A stretch of DNA of 64,000 bases from Aradus depressus (Eukaryota > Arthropoda > Insecta > Hemiptera > Aradidae): assembly GCA_963662175.1 (NCBI GenBank), contig OY759214.1, forward strand, positions 77,822,037-77,886,036, in the 5' to 3' direction. The notes below the pieces were generated by a model. That model saw only the letters and a list, made by a program, of their open reading frames with translations, searched no databases and had not been told where the DNA came from. Shown piece by piece: positions 1-11,082 of the stretch. Each line of letters opens with the position of its first letter. Position 1 is the stretch's first letter. The position numbers and the translations under genes are program-made.

Positions 1-198
1 AACCGAAGGGGAAGCGGAGATCAGGGAAAGCTCATCTCAAAAATCCCGATAACTGCCGGTGTATAGACAAAAAATTTAGTATGAGGTTTCAGAAGCCACT
101 ATGTCAAATATTGAGTTTTAGCACAAACGGTTGATTATCTCTGAACACAGTGCGAAAACTTAACGATTAATTTGTGCTGTAGAAGTACATAGCCGACA
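1..198 (+). repeat. Rep1 repeat, distal half
   Basis: Partial copy of the most frequent repeat in the window. It has the recurring blocks 'aaaatttagtatgagg', 'gttttagcacaaacggttga' and an end resembling 'gctggggaagtacattgcc'. No coding capacity. Confidence 0.75.
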
Positions 199-714
199 TT
201 TTCTTTCCCCAACATTTTAGTCAATAATATATAATATACAAAACTAGTTGGTGTATTTTATAAAAGAATGGACATCAGGTTCGGTTTTATAAAATCACTT
301 CCTAGGACGAGGCGGATCAAAAAAAATAAATTGTTCTCTGTATTGTCCACTTTAACGTTTTTTCAACACCAAGTCTCAGCTCATTCATATTTTTTTTTTT
401 TTTATTCCCTTACACTATAGGCACAAGAACTCACTGAGAAAAGAATATCATTTTTCATGAAAGAAGAAATTAACTTATAATTTTCTAAAAAAAAATATAT
501 ATATAATTATTATTATTGACAGAATAATTTTATGGTAATTTAATCTGCTTTATTAGGAGGTAAATAATTTCTCAACCTTTTTCTCCTTTTTATGATATGT
601 TTATATTAAAATACCAGATTGAAGGTTCTGTTTTGTTAATATTGGTGTTTATTTGGTAGGCATTGAAAACTACTTATAGTCCGGGAGTGTTTACCTGTTA
701 TGTTGGACGAAATG

Positions 715-868
715 GATTACTTAATAAAAGAACACAGTGTTATTGTTTACAAGTTTATTTGACGGAACCAGCTTCAGTCATATTTGACTATCTTCAGTGT
801 TAACTGTATTTATTATATCGACTTTGGTGTGGACAACAATCTGTGTTATTTTATTAAATAAACTTTCA
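715..868. repeat. 150-bp repeat, copy 1 (second copy 3143-3288)
   Basis: Begins near 'acttaataaaagaacacagt' and ends near 'attaaataaa'. A diverged copy lies at 3143-3288. Both are followed directly by a minus-oriented Rep1 copy. It could be an LTR or MITE fragment; I do not recognise the family. Confidence 0.6.
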
Positions 869-884
869 CAACAACCATGAAAAA

Positions 885-1440
885 AGTGATCGGTGAATCA
901 CCGGCTATGTACTTCCACAGCACAAATTAATCAATTATGTTTTCGCTCTCTCTCCAAAGCCAATCTACCGTTTGTGCTAAAACTCAATATTTGACTTACA
1001 TAGTGGCTTCTGAATCCTCACACTAGATCGGCAGTTATTATGGAATTTTTGAGTTAAGCCCCCCCCCCCCCCCTCCCCTTCTTCTGATTCTGCTGAAAGT
1101 TGATAGGTTTCTTTATATAGCTTTGAATTTATATAGGAAATTTTCTGTCAATATATTTATTACAACGGCAGTTATCAGAGATTTTTTGATAAGCCTCCCC
1201 CCATTGTTTTGGCCTATTTGGCGGAAAATTAATATGTGTCGTCCTTAGAGGATCTGGATACACATATAAAATTCCGTGTCGATACATTATTCTATTGGGA
1301 GTTATCGCGTTCACAGACAGACAGCATTTATTTTTTCATTTTTGCATTCAGGAGATTGGAGAACATGAAATCCCGTTGAAAACTTCTTCTGACCGATTAC
1401 ATAACTACCTCTATACTTCGTAAAGCTGGTAAAGTAATAA
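885..1440 (-). repeat. Rep1 repeat, near full length
   Basis: The most complete Rep1 copy, read on the minus strand. One end is near 'tgtacttccacagcac' and the other near 'cgtaaagctggtaaagta'. Together they suggest a roughly 12-bp inverted terminal sequence with consensus TACTTCCCCAGC. A run of 15 C (1059-1073) is the element's internal poly-G tract on the other strand. No open frame is conserved between copies, so it is probably a non-autonomous element. Confidence 0.75.
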
Positions 1441-1460
1441 AAGTTCTGTCTGTGAGCACG

Positions 1461-2065
1461 TTAATATATTATAGAATGAACGAATCGATGCGAAATTTTA
1501 TATGTGATTGATTCAACAACCCCATAAGGACAACATCTATTTTCAGCCAAATCGACCAAAGGGAAGGGAGAACTACGGGTGACGCCTAACACAAAAGCTC
1601 TAATAACCGCCGTTATATTAAATATATCAACACAAAATTTCATATGTATGTACAATACCCCAGAAGAACGACACTTATTAATTTTTTTATCTGCAGGATT
1701 GAGGGGTGGGGCGGGGGGGGGGGGGGGAGGGGGGTAAGAGGATGGACTCAACATAAAATCCCAATAACTGCCTATATAATTAATGTGTCGACACAAAATT
1801 TAGCAAGAGGATTCATAAGTCCCAAGTGAACTATTGATTTTTAGCCCAAACGATTGATTTGTTTTGAATGAAGAGCAAACTTATACATAAGTTCTTCTAT
1901 ACTTCGTAGTACAGCCGTGAAAGTAAATATTTTGTATATGTGTTTTTGCAAACAACCGATAGAATGAATGTATCGACATGAAACAGAGCCCTCGAAGAAC
2001 GACACCTGATTCGAAATCCAAAAAGAATGAATCAGGGGGAACATGTAATTTCGGTGAAAATGTAA
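1461..2065 (+). repeat. Rep1 repeat plus adjoining partial copy
   Basis: Plus-oriented Rep1 with a run of 15 G at 1713-1727, at the same internal position as in the copy at 885-1440. A second partial copy starts at about 1900 ('cttctatacttcgtag'). Short open frames here, including a proline-rich one on the minus strand, are by-products of the G tract. Confidence 0.7.
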
Positions 2066-2517
2066 CATCGAACTTCTGTCCGTTTAACATAACTTTGTCT
2101 AGCAATCCCTCAACTGTAGATAATCCCTTTTTTTTTAACTTACCTTCAATTGTAGATGAATGAAGGCGATGGATCTGAAGAAAAAAGTCTGGCGAGTGAT
2201 ATGAAGCTCTATTCCCGCCCTAACACCCCCAGATCATAAACCTGACTCATTGGTGACCTCAGTGGCTAGGATTTCCTCAGCCTCAACCTCCCTATCTGTT
2301 GGACTGATCTCCCCAAACCTGCATCTGGTTAGTCATGTCATTATCATTAGAGAGGGTGTGGTGGTGTATTTTTGCGCCACATTTACTCCAACTGATCCTC
2401 TGAACCCCCTCTGATAGATTGGGCAGCTGGAGTCCCGGCTAGGTTGCGTAAGGGCGGTTCACCCCTCCATACAACTACGAAGCTAGCCTCCCTCCTCCCC
2501 TCTGGTTTTCTCTATCA

Positions 2518-2525
2518 TATATAAG
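2518..2525 (+). promoter_or_regulatory. TATA box of cuticle gene 1
   Basis: TATATAAG about 60 bases upstream of the ATG at 2579, in a locally GC-rich unique stretch (about 2170-2517) free of recognised repeats. All four cuticle genes have a TATA box at a similar distance (56-75 bases) from the Met-Tyr-Lys mini-exon. Confidence 0.75.
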
Positions 2526-2578
2526 CTAGCACAACGTTAGTTCCCTTCAAGGCAATCACATCACACCCCCATATCAAC

Positions 2579-2587
2579 ATGTACAAG
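2579..2587 (+). CDS. Cuticle gene 1, exon 1 (Met-Tyr-Lys mini-exon)
   Basis: ATG TAC AAG followed by the donor GTGGGT. The same nine coding bases, with a donor in the same phase, precede the other three cuticle genes (27965, 47286, 59087). A short first exon splitting the signal peptide is typical of insect cuticular protein genes. Pairing with the exon at 11784 is inferred from strand, phase and the absence of any other candidate acceptor exon in between. The predicted intron is 9196 bases, 2588-11783. Confidence 0.75.
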
Positions 2588-2884
2588 GTGGGTTTTGTTT
2601 TCATTTCTATACTTCACTATTTTTTTGAAATTAATTCTATAGGTTTGGACCTCAAATTATAGTGTGTTTCTTCCATATAGTTTTTTTTTTTCTTGCTGTT
2701 CCAGACCCTAGTGGGGTCACACCACCCGTCCACCGCGTAGAGGGGAAATAGGTCTGATTTTATTTGTATTTATGTATGACCGGTTGGAGGACCCGACCGA
2801 TCGCTCCGCCTTATCGGCGTTTCCCAAGAGATCGGGATCAGGGCATCTATGTTTCGGATCAGCCGTGTTACAGCAACCAGCGGT

Positions 2885-3098
2885 CATCCCCGGAACCACG
2901 TTATTAGTGCCTTCTTTATCTTCCGCCAGGTGGCGACGAATCGCCTGATCTCTGGGTAATCAGCTTCACTCATTAGCTTCCGAGGGTTCAGTCCCAGGTA
3001 TCCTATCTGGTATATCAACTCCACCCTAGCATTGTCGTATAGCGAGCATTCGAGAACTACGTGTTCTGCAGTCTCAACGCCGCCTCACGCGCAGTTCC
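2885..3098 (-). pseudogene. LINE ORF2 C-terminal fragment
   Basis: On the minus strand this reads as the C-terminal end of a non-LTR retrotransposon ORF2. It shows a cysteine/histidine pattern of the form C..GG.ET.EHV..EC..Y, then an Arg-Leu-rich tail ending near ATWRKIKKALITW. A stop codon interrupts the Cys motif, so it is dead. The pattern fits the Jockey/R1/LOA group, but the clade is not resolved. It lies in intron 1 of cuticle gene 1 and is antisense to it. Confidence 0.6.
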
Positions 3099-3142
3099 GT
3101 GTTTTTCATGTACTTACTATCTCTTCTTTTATCGTCCGTTTT

Positions 3143-3288
3143 ACTTAATAAAAGAACACAGTGTTATTGTCGACAAGTTTATTTAACAGAACGAGCTTCA
3201 GTCCCATTCGACTATCTTCAGTGCTCACTGAATCTATCTTATGAACGGGGTGTACATTTCATTAAATAAAGCACGCCCCCAACAACCT
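3143..3288. repeat. 150-bp repeat, copy 2
   Basis: Diverged copy of 715-868, sharing 'ttaataaaagaacacagtg' and the 'attaaataaa' end. It is again followed by a minus-oriented Rep1 segment. Confidence 0.55.
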
Positions 3289-3289
3289 C

Positions 3290-3700
3290 TAAGAACAAAA
3301 AGTCCTCCGTAAAGCAAGAATTAATCAATTAATATTTCGCTCTCTCCTCAAAACCAATCGACGAGTTGGTCTAACATTCAACAGTTGACTTACAAAGCGG
3401 CTTCTGAATCCTCTTAATTTTGTGTTCGTACATTTATTACATCGGCAGTTATCTCCCCAGCTATACGAAGTATATGCTAATTTATAATATAATATATTAT
3501 ATTATAATCGGTCAGAAATTCTATGTGGAGTATTCACCATAATTTCATGATTTCCGAATCCGGATTCCAAAAATATAAAAAAAATTCATCGTGAATAAGA
3601 TAACTTCCGAGAGAATAAATATAGTGACAGTAAATTTTATATGTGCATCCATATATTAATTTTCAACCAAATTGGTCAAAGGGGAAGATGGATCGGAGTC
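3290..3700. repeat. Rep1 fragments, rearranged
   Basis: Minus-oriented Rep1 from about 3310 to 3490 ('cgctctctcctcaaaaccaa', 'ccccagctatacgaagtata'). It changes to plus-oriented sequence ('cggtcagaaattc') after an AT palindrome near 3485-3505. Internal rearrangement is likely. Confidence 0.55.
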
Positions 3701-4169
3701 AAAAACCGTTTTTGTCCAAACTATTCATGTTTACCTGAATTTATTGTTCTTATTTTCAATTCGTCTTAATATTTATATACACAATTATATACTTTTTTAT
3801 TTTGTTAAACAAAACATAAATTTCTCCCTTCACAGTAAGCCCTAAGAAAGAGGAAATTTATTTTTCAGCCTCCTCTCTATTAATATATTACTTTACTTTG
3901 CTATTTTTCAACATTGCGACAAAAAAATTATCACTGTGTAATCAAATATAAATAAACGAAATAAAATTAATAAAAAATATAAGCAAACAAATAAAAAAAC
4001 TGAAATGAATAACATAAATACCGTAAATTAAATTAAAAATATAAATCAATTAGTTTAAAACTCACATTCAATTAAATAAATAATAATACATAAAATGTAG
4101 CGGTATCTGAAAGTTTTTGTTATATCTCCGGTCGGCATTCAATCCAGAAGTGGTCAATGTCCCGTGCAT

Positions 4170-4700
4170 CAATCCCATGGATACATTTAATAGTAGGTGT
4201 TCACAACTGTATAAATATTATATACAAGCAAATTTGCTAAAAGAGAAATCACCCAGTGGTGACACTCCCTAGGCACTAAATTTGCAATCATTTATAATTC
4301 ACTGTCACTGCTGCTACTAAGAAGGTCTCTAGGCCATTGGTGCTTAAGACGTCGTACGGGAAGTGTTGGCAGAATGAAGGCATGGTATTAGAGGATTACT
4401 GTGGGAACTAAGGGAGGAAAATAACCTGGAGGGTCTTGTTGGAAACATAGTAAGGAGCATTGGCGATTGTTCGAAGGATTTTGGATTGAAGGGGTTACAT
4501 GCACTGCAGATTGGAAACCTTGGCAGAACCCCATAGTTCGGGTCCGTAGGTCCACATCGATTCAACCCTGCGTTGTATATAAATAGTTTTATTTTCAAGT
4601 AAATTTAGATCGTTTGTCTAGCAGTTTTATTAACAGTTTGTAGTTTCTGTTCATTTCTTGTCTTTTCAATCTTGTGTGGGGGTTCCATGTTAGACATTCG
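4170..4700 (-). pseudogene. Jockey-like LINE fragment (RT C-terminus and 3' UTR)
   Basis: The minus strand carries decayed pieces of the C-terminal part of a Jockey-type ORF2. In order these are a LTWNPHTR-like segment, a WTYGPELWGSAKVSN-like segment and an ILRTIANAPYYVS-like segment, spread over more than one frame. The 3' UTR (about 4170-4320) contains 'tcaccactgggtgatttctc', also seen at 56733-56752. The open frame at 4344-4598 is a remnant of this. A second copy of part of it follows at 4712-4870. Confidence 0.65.
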
Positions 4701-4711
4701 TCAAGTAGTGG

Positions 4712-4870
4712 CATTGAAGGGCATGGACTAGAGGATTACTATGGGAACTAAGGGAGGAAAATAACCTGGAGGATCTTGTTGGAAACATAGTAAGGAGCAT
4801 TGGCTATATTGTTATATGTTAGACATTCTTCAAGTAGAAGGCCTAGATAGAGGACATAGTTTTTTGAAGA
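4712..4870 (-). pseudogene. Second piece of the same Jockey-like LINE
   Basis: Bases 4715-4805 repeat 4378-4466 almost exactly (shared 'gggaactaagggaggaaaat'). A piece encoding a YLGLLLEE-like segment on the minus strand follows. This is either a local duplication inside the LINE fragment or a second insertion. Confidence 0.6.
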
Positions 4871-4916
4871 GAATTGAAACGTCCCCGGGTAAAACCCCTA
4901 ATAGGTTAGTTCAGGT

Positions 4917-5247
4917 TTTATGACTCATGCCCGGGCTTTGACTTTGTCATAGCGCCTACTACCAGAGCGCTCTTTCGTCACTCTGGTGGACATGAGCCCT
5001 ACTCTACTATGTGAGTCCTAAATTTTGCCTACCCTAAATTTTTTTTTACCTAGGGCAGGGGTCTTTAACGAGTGTACCTGACATCGTACAGGCTCGGGAC
5101 CATCGCTTAACGTCCCATCCGAAGGACGGCGTGCTTAAGTTTATTTTACCTCCCAGATAAAATAAACTAAGGGCCTTGGTCGGGTTTCGAACCCACGTTC
5201 TTGAGCTCAGAAGACAAGCATGCATACCACTGAGCTACCGGCGCCCT
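4917..5247 (-). mobile_element. tRNA-derived SINE (family A), full length
   Basis: Read on the minus strand it starts with 'agggcgccggtagctcagtg', which contains an RNA polymerase III box A. Box B is GGGTTCGAAACCC. A tRNA-unrelated body of about 250 bases follows, ending near 'gcccgggcatgagtcataaa'. The length is about 330 bases. At least fourteen other copies or fragments lie in this window. No protein is encoded, so mobility would depend on a LINE. Confidence 0.85.
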
Positions 5248-5524
5248 CATATATTTTCAACCAATTGGTAGATTAGTTTCAGAGGGTTTGCCAAAAATCA
5301 GTTGATATTCGCTCTGGGTAAGTACATAGCCGGTGATTCACGGTCCTAAACAACAGAATAGAAACAATGTGACTTCTGTTCACTTGAAAGATGGAAGTGG
5401 GGCAACACGTGTCTTGGAGGTGTACTGTGAGTTCCAGACATCACTAGGACAGGCTAGTCTGCATGGCGTCATCGTATGCTAATGAGGTAGCCGGCCGGCC
5501 TGTCTATTGTCCAAAGAAGTGGGT

Positions 5525-5715
5525 GGACCACTCGACTAAACACCCTAATAACTGCCGATGTGATGAATGTATCGACACAAAATTTATTATGAGAATTCAA
5601 AAGTCACTATGTAAGACAAATATTGAACATTAACGTAAACGGTTGATTGGTTTTGGAGGAAGGGCGAAAAGGTAATTGATTAATTCGTTCTGGGGAAGTA
5701 CATTGCCAGGGATTC
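5525..5715 (+). repeat. Rep1 repeat, distal half
   Basis: Ends with 'ctggggaagtacattgcc' and is followed directly by the duplicated block 5695-6022. Confidence 0.7.
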
Positions 5716-6022
5716 TCCGACGATTTTTTTATGACGTATCCTATTACCATGTTATGGTTTAACATAAATAAATGTTATTATTATCATTCTATGACGAACT
5801 TGAAAACATATGGGCAAGCTAGAAAGGGTATTTTTGCCTTTGCAATACACACTATTTATTAGATTCCGCGACACAATAACTCATATCACTTATATTTATA
5901 ATATAATTTTTATTATCATACTTATAGTTACGTAAAATTTGAGTTTACGCAACTTCATACAGACCTCTAATTGACAGAAATAAGGACAGAGACAAAATTA
6001 ACAATTATCCATCCAAGGAGTT
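5695..6022. repeat. 330-bp duplicated block, copy 1
   Basis: Near-duplicate of 10745-11082, sharing 'gttatggtttaacataaata' and 'acagagacaaaat'. Both copies sit directly after a Rep1 end in the same orientation. A short inverted match occurs at 39145-39195. It is probably an interspersed repeat rather than a single local duplication. Confidence 0.7.
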
Positions 6023-6132
6023 TTGGCCAAAACGGTTGATTGGCTTCGGAAGAATGACAACGTAATTGATTAATACGTGCTGAAAGATTATACTCTCTGA
6101 AGATGACCGAGTAATACTTAGTAGAAGTTAGT

Positions 6133-6352
6133 TATTGCGACTCATATCGCCTACTACCAGAAAGCTCTTTCATTGCCGACTCTACAATGGTAGTCTTATA
6201 TTTTGCCTACCCAGGTTTATTCACTTAGGGTAAGGGGTCTTTAACAAGTACCTGACATCGTACAAGCTCGGGACCATCGTTTTACGTCATATCCAAAGGA
6301 CGGCGTGCTCAAGGTTTTTTCACCTCCCAGATAAAAAACCTAAGAGCTTCGA
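6133..6352 (-). mobile_element. SINE A fragment
   Basis: Minus-oriented body of SINE A ('gcctactaccagaaagctct', 'tacctgacatcgtacaagct'). The tRNA-like head is missing. Confidence 0.7.
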
Positions 6353-8009
6353 GTAGACCTGTACGCTACCTCTGAACAACCCCCTGGCTACTCGCTTAGT
6401 ATAAGTGATACTTCACTAAGAAAATAGACCAACCCTATATATTTATTTGGAAGAACCAAACAACATTTTTAGTCTCAGAATATTCGCAATTATATTGTAA
6501 TGAAATTAAAAAACAATTTTTATTCGACCTACGTCCCCTAAGAATAACAACATAAGAAATAAACAAAGGAGATACAAGTATCAACCAAGTTAAAATAAAG
6601 GATAACAAATAAGGACCTATAGCAACTAAAGAAACAAAAACAATTATAAATAAGGATAAACAAATCATATTAAAATAAATGAGGAACAAAGTTAAAATTA
6701 TAAAGAAAAAAATAATAGCAAAAATAAATATAGATGACAGGAAGGGTCACTGAGAGAGAGAGAGAAAAAAAAATTAATAAAATAAAATAAATAAATAAAT
6801 AATGTGTGTCACACACCCTCATACATACATTTATTTACAGTTATATATCCAAAATAACACACACCTACAGTATTCGGCATGGAACTGAAAGAAATAAATG
6901 AAAAGAAAAAGAAAGGAATGAATACTTATAAAATAAAAATATATAGTGACTAAAAAAGAATCCAACTGGGATGATGAAACTGTAGAGTAACATCAGTCCA
7001 GCTGTAGACTGAGAGACTTATGGGAAGACGAGAACTATCCCAAAGGATGCTAGCCTTGGGAATCAGACGTTTGATGAGTTAGGAGGTGCTGGAAGAGCAG
7101 GCATTTGAAAGAAATAAGTCTAGGATCATGGCGAATCTGGAGAGGGAGAGAGTTGCAGAGGGAGTATATTGTATACTTTTTGAAAAACTTACTAACAATA
7201 AGTACTTAACCAAGAATAACTCCATTTTTCATACCATTTCTAGGCTTTTGCCCAGCATTTGTGTACATTCGACGACATAATTTTCAATTATTCATATGCA
7301 TAACGTTAATAATGCACCCCCATCCCTTCTATACTTTGATAGAACGTTTCTGTTCAAAATTATACTGTCAGACAAATTGAATCGTAAAAGCTACATCATT
7401 GCATCGTAAGTTAATTGATGCAATAAAAAAAAAAGTAACATATTAACAGCTTAAACGACTTTGCCCTGTTTTCAAATTCAAATTACGCTTCATATTAATT
7501 TCTACATTCCTTTTTCACTTCTTCAGAATAAATTAGCAGTTGATTATTTAATTAGTAGCTCAAACTAGAGCGATCTCAATATTTTAGTCGATCAGCAATA
7601 TATCATTAGTGCTAATGACCTGAAGTACTCGGTGTATATGCTCAGAAAGGAACAAAAAATGAATAAATAACAATTTGAATAACTTTTTACTGGTGTTGGC
7701 TACAAGCAAGTTCTTTATTTTTTTTTTAAATAAATTAAATTCTTTATTTTGAATATTTACAATCGGTATAAACCATGAGTAAATTTGATGAATGACAAAA
7801 CATTAAAATATACATTAAAAGGAAGAGAGAGAAAAAAAAATATATAGGAAGAATCGAAAGAATATGATTATGTACAAAATAAGAGTAAAGAAAAAAACTA
7901 AAAAAAAAAAAAAACTGCAAATAATATAATATGTACAAAACAAAGAGAAAATATTAAATTTAAATAATAATAAACATAAACATAAAATAATAATAATAAA
8001 GATAAAATA

Positions 8010-8525
8010 AAATGAACATGAAAGCCCTTCAACTCGAGACCCCTCCAAACACGCCCGGTTCTCTGTCATCCCCATCCCTCCAACTTAATGGGGGCAGGGG
8101 AGGCCGCGGGGGCTCGAGTGATCTGACCCCTGCCTTCTCGCCCCTCCAATCACTGTCCAGCAGTGGAGGCAGGCCAAGAAGGAGGAGAGTTGAAGGTAAG
8201 AGGATTACATGAGGGGAGAAGCTGGTCATCACCGGCACTCCCTAAATATTATTGCTACAATAGCAGGTCTCTCGGCCAGCGCCGCCTCAGTCCTCGGGGG
8301 GGATTATATGGATGGGAATGGGATGAGAATAGTCGAGCAACTGGATTGACATGGGAAGAAAGGTTAGAGTGGAATTTGGAGAAGCGGGACTTGATGAGGT
8401 CAATAACATAAGGGATTTTAAGGTCATTATGGAGAGTAAGGTTGGACACATAGAAGGGTGCATCGACAATTGTCCTTAGCACTTTGGATTGGAAGGACTG
8501 GATACGCTTGATGTTAGATGGCTTA
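8010..8525 (-). pseudogene. Jockey-like LINE tail (RT C-terminus and 3' UTR)
   Basis: The minus-strand frame at 8255-8482 encodes LRTIVDAPFYVSN, then NDLKIPYVIDLIKS and a terminal LRRRWPRDLLL. This C-terminal signature is shared with the fragments at 4170-4700 and 56445-56865. The 3' UTR with 'gggagtgccggtgatga' follows toward 8010. That part is unusually GC-rich (8030-8180) and carries an antisense open frame discussed among the rejected items. Confidence 0.7.
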
Positions 8526-9239
8526 CTTTAAATAAATAAAATGAATATATATTGCATAATAAAAAATAAATTAAATTAATAAATAACAATTTTAATAACT
8601 TTTTACTGGTGTTGGCTACAAGAAAATTGTTTATTTTAATTTATTTCTCTCTTTTACACTCAAATGAACTTTTAAAAAGTATAAAGGAAAACTAATGTTT
8701 TTTAAAAATATTGTATATTTCACAAAATAAATAAAATATACCCGATGGTTAATAATCATAAAAATGGTTTCGGTATGCTACCCGACTTAACAAGTACTAA
8801 GTGGAAGTTCTACAAGTTTACATTCCGAACTGTCTCTTTTCAGCTCCCACGGGGTTTTCCCCTCTCCCTTCTGTACAGTAAAGTCTTGAAAACATAGAAA
8901 ATATTAAAAATAAAATTTAGTTTCAAATTTAAATCTTAATAATAAAAGAAATGTAGCAATACTTCGTAGCAATTATATATATTTTGTGAAATAGACAACA
9001 TTTTTAAAAAAACATACGTTTTTCTTTATTTTTTTTATTAAAATATCTCTGCAAAATATGTTGTGGAAGCCCACTTACCCCCAGCTTTGTACCAATTTTT
9101 CGAGTTCCCTCCTCCATAATCTAACAAAGTTTAATAGAGCCTTAACACATCTATTATAAATAAGTTAACTATTTCCGTTAAGAAAACAAGTGGAAGAAGT
9201 TAAAAAAGACGTTTAAAAAAAAAGAAAAGTTAATTCGAA

Positions 9240-9620
9240 TATCTGATCGCTAAATATGTAGTGGGTCAGAAATTCGATGTTAATTTTTCACCAGAATTCT
9301 ATGACTTCCGACACCCTGATTCCAAAAATGAAAAAAAAAAAAAAAATGTTTTTGGTGTGTGTGAACACATAACTCTTGATAGAATGGATGTATCGACAGG
9401 AAAATTTATATGTGTGTTTCCAGAAGAACGACATCTACTAATTTTCGGCCATATTGGCTAAAGGGAAATGGTGATTAGGGTGAGACTAAACTCGAAATTT
9501 CATATATAAATGAAAAATTCTATAAGGAACCTATTAAATTCACGCGAAAGCGAAAACTTAATCAATTATTTTGTGCTGGGAAGTACATTGCCAATTTCTG
9601 ACCGATTACATTATACATCG
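9240..9620 (+). repeat. Rep1 repeat
   Basis: Plus-oriented copy with 'ggtcagaaattcgatgtt' at 9264, the A-rich centre at about 9330-9345, and the end 'gtgctgggaagtacattgcc' at about 9576. The A run and following bases create a spurious 66-residue frame. Confidence 0.75.
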
Positions 9621-10069
9621 CACAGCTGGAGAAGTAGAACTGTTTAGACTAATGAGAAGTTGAAGCGGGCCCTCAGAAGAGATCTATCGTACATCGGAAT
9701 ATAACTCACTCAGAAAATATAAACAAATCACAAGTATGAAGGAGGATGAAATGTTGTTCCGATTGGAGTTAATTGGGATGTGATTGAAAGGAGGTAGGTA
9801 ATTGGAGTCTTGTGATCTGCCGCGATGTCTGTCATTATGTTCATACGAGTATAGTGGCCCTGGGGGCAAGCCGGAGAGGCAGGTTGGGTAACGAAGACCG
9901 GCCGAGGATCTGATATGGTGAAACCCGGCAAAGGTTACATAGAGATCAGCTCTCCTTTTAACTGATCCCCTCCAATTGTGTAACTTTTACAAAATTGTCC
10001 GAATTAAGTTTAAAAAAAAAAAAAAAACTAGAGTGTGTTGACCTTTACCATGAAAATGTCAAGTCTTAT

Positions 10070-10262
10070 GTGTGATTCTCCGTCGTGCTATGCATGATCT
10101 TCCTGGGAGGGCCACCTGCATTTCCTGAATGGTACGTTGATATCAGCTCCCAGATCTCCATCTGCAATTTGTGATTCTCAGTCGTGCTATGCAACGATCT
10201 TCCTGGGAGGTCCACCTGCATATCCCGTATGTTACCTTGATATCAGGGAGATCTGCAATTTC
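10070..10262. repeat. Two tandem units of about 100 bp
   Basis: 'tgtgattctc' at 10071 and 'tgtgattctc'-like at 10170 start two units sharing 'cttcctgggagg' and 'ccacctgcat'. No coding capacity seen. Confidence 0.7.
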
Positions 10263-10319
10263 TGGAAGGGCTGCAAGTTGTCTCTTATGGACAAATGTAA
10301 ACTGCACATAAAATAATAA

Positions 10320-10770
10320 GTTTTACTTCTGCAGCTATACGAAGTTTAGGGGAAATTAAATGTTGAGTTTTACACGAAATTTAATTTTTTCCAACCTCCC
10401 GATTTTAAAAATGAAAAAAAAATTTCTTGTCTGTGTGCGTGTCTGTAAATAAAGTTTTCACGAAATCGGAAAAGAATGGGGATGATTAGGAGGTGTTTAA
10501 GATATAAAACCCAATAACAGACGTTGTAATGAATGTATCGACATGAAATTTTGTATTTACATTCAAGACGATACATAATTAGTTTCCGATCAGAGAAGGG
10601 GGAATCAACTCAGAACCCCTAATAAATGCCGTTGTATTGAATTTATCGAAAACATTTTTATTATGAGGGTTTAGAAGACCCCATGCTAGTCAAATATTGA
10701 ATATTAGCGTAAAACTCAGATATTGGAGGGGGGAGAGAGAAAAATAAGTCGTTCTGGGGAAGTACGCTGT
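10320..10770 (+). repeat. Rep1 repeat
   Basis: Plus-oriented copy starting near 'cagctatacgaagtttaggg' and ending near 'tctggggaagtacgctg'. The second copy of the 330-bp block follows directly. Confidence 0.7.
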
Positions 10771-11082
10771 CGCTGATTCACATAATTTTTATGACGTATC
10801 CTATTACCATGTTATGGTTTAACATAAATAAATATAATTATTATCATTCTATAACGAACTTGAAAACATATTGGCAAGCTGGAAGGAGGTTAGCCTTTGC
10901 AATACACATTATAGTTCATTAGATTCCGTGACAAATAACTCATATTATTTATATTTATAATATTTATTATAATACTTATAGTTATGTAAAATTTGTGTTT
11001 ACGCAACGTCATACTGACCTCTAATAGACAGAAAGTCGCCTATAAGGACAGAGACAAAATAAACAATTACCTGTCCAAGGTG
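10745..11082. repeat. 330-bp duplicated block, copy 2
   Basis: Partner of 5695-6022. It differs by scattered substitutions and small indels, such as an extra 'gtcgcctata' near its end. Confidence 0.7.

Noticed and set aside
1461..1796. Proline-rich 111-codon frame on the minus strand
   Set aside because: Produced by the poly-G tract of Rep1; not conserved between copies.
8012..8212. Plus-strand 66-codon frame with a good donor (GAAG/GTAAGA) in a GC-rich patch
   Set aside because: The patch aligns on the other strand with the 3' UTR of the Jockey-like LINE family (motif near 'gggagtg...gatga' also at 56730), so it is better explained as antisense transposon sequence.
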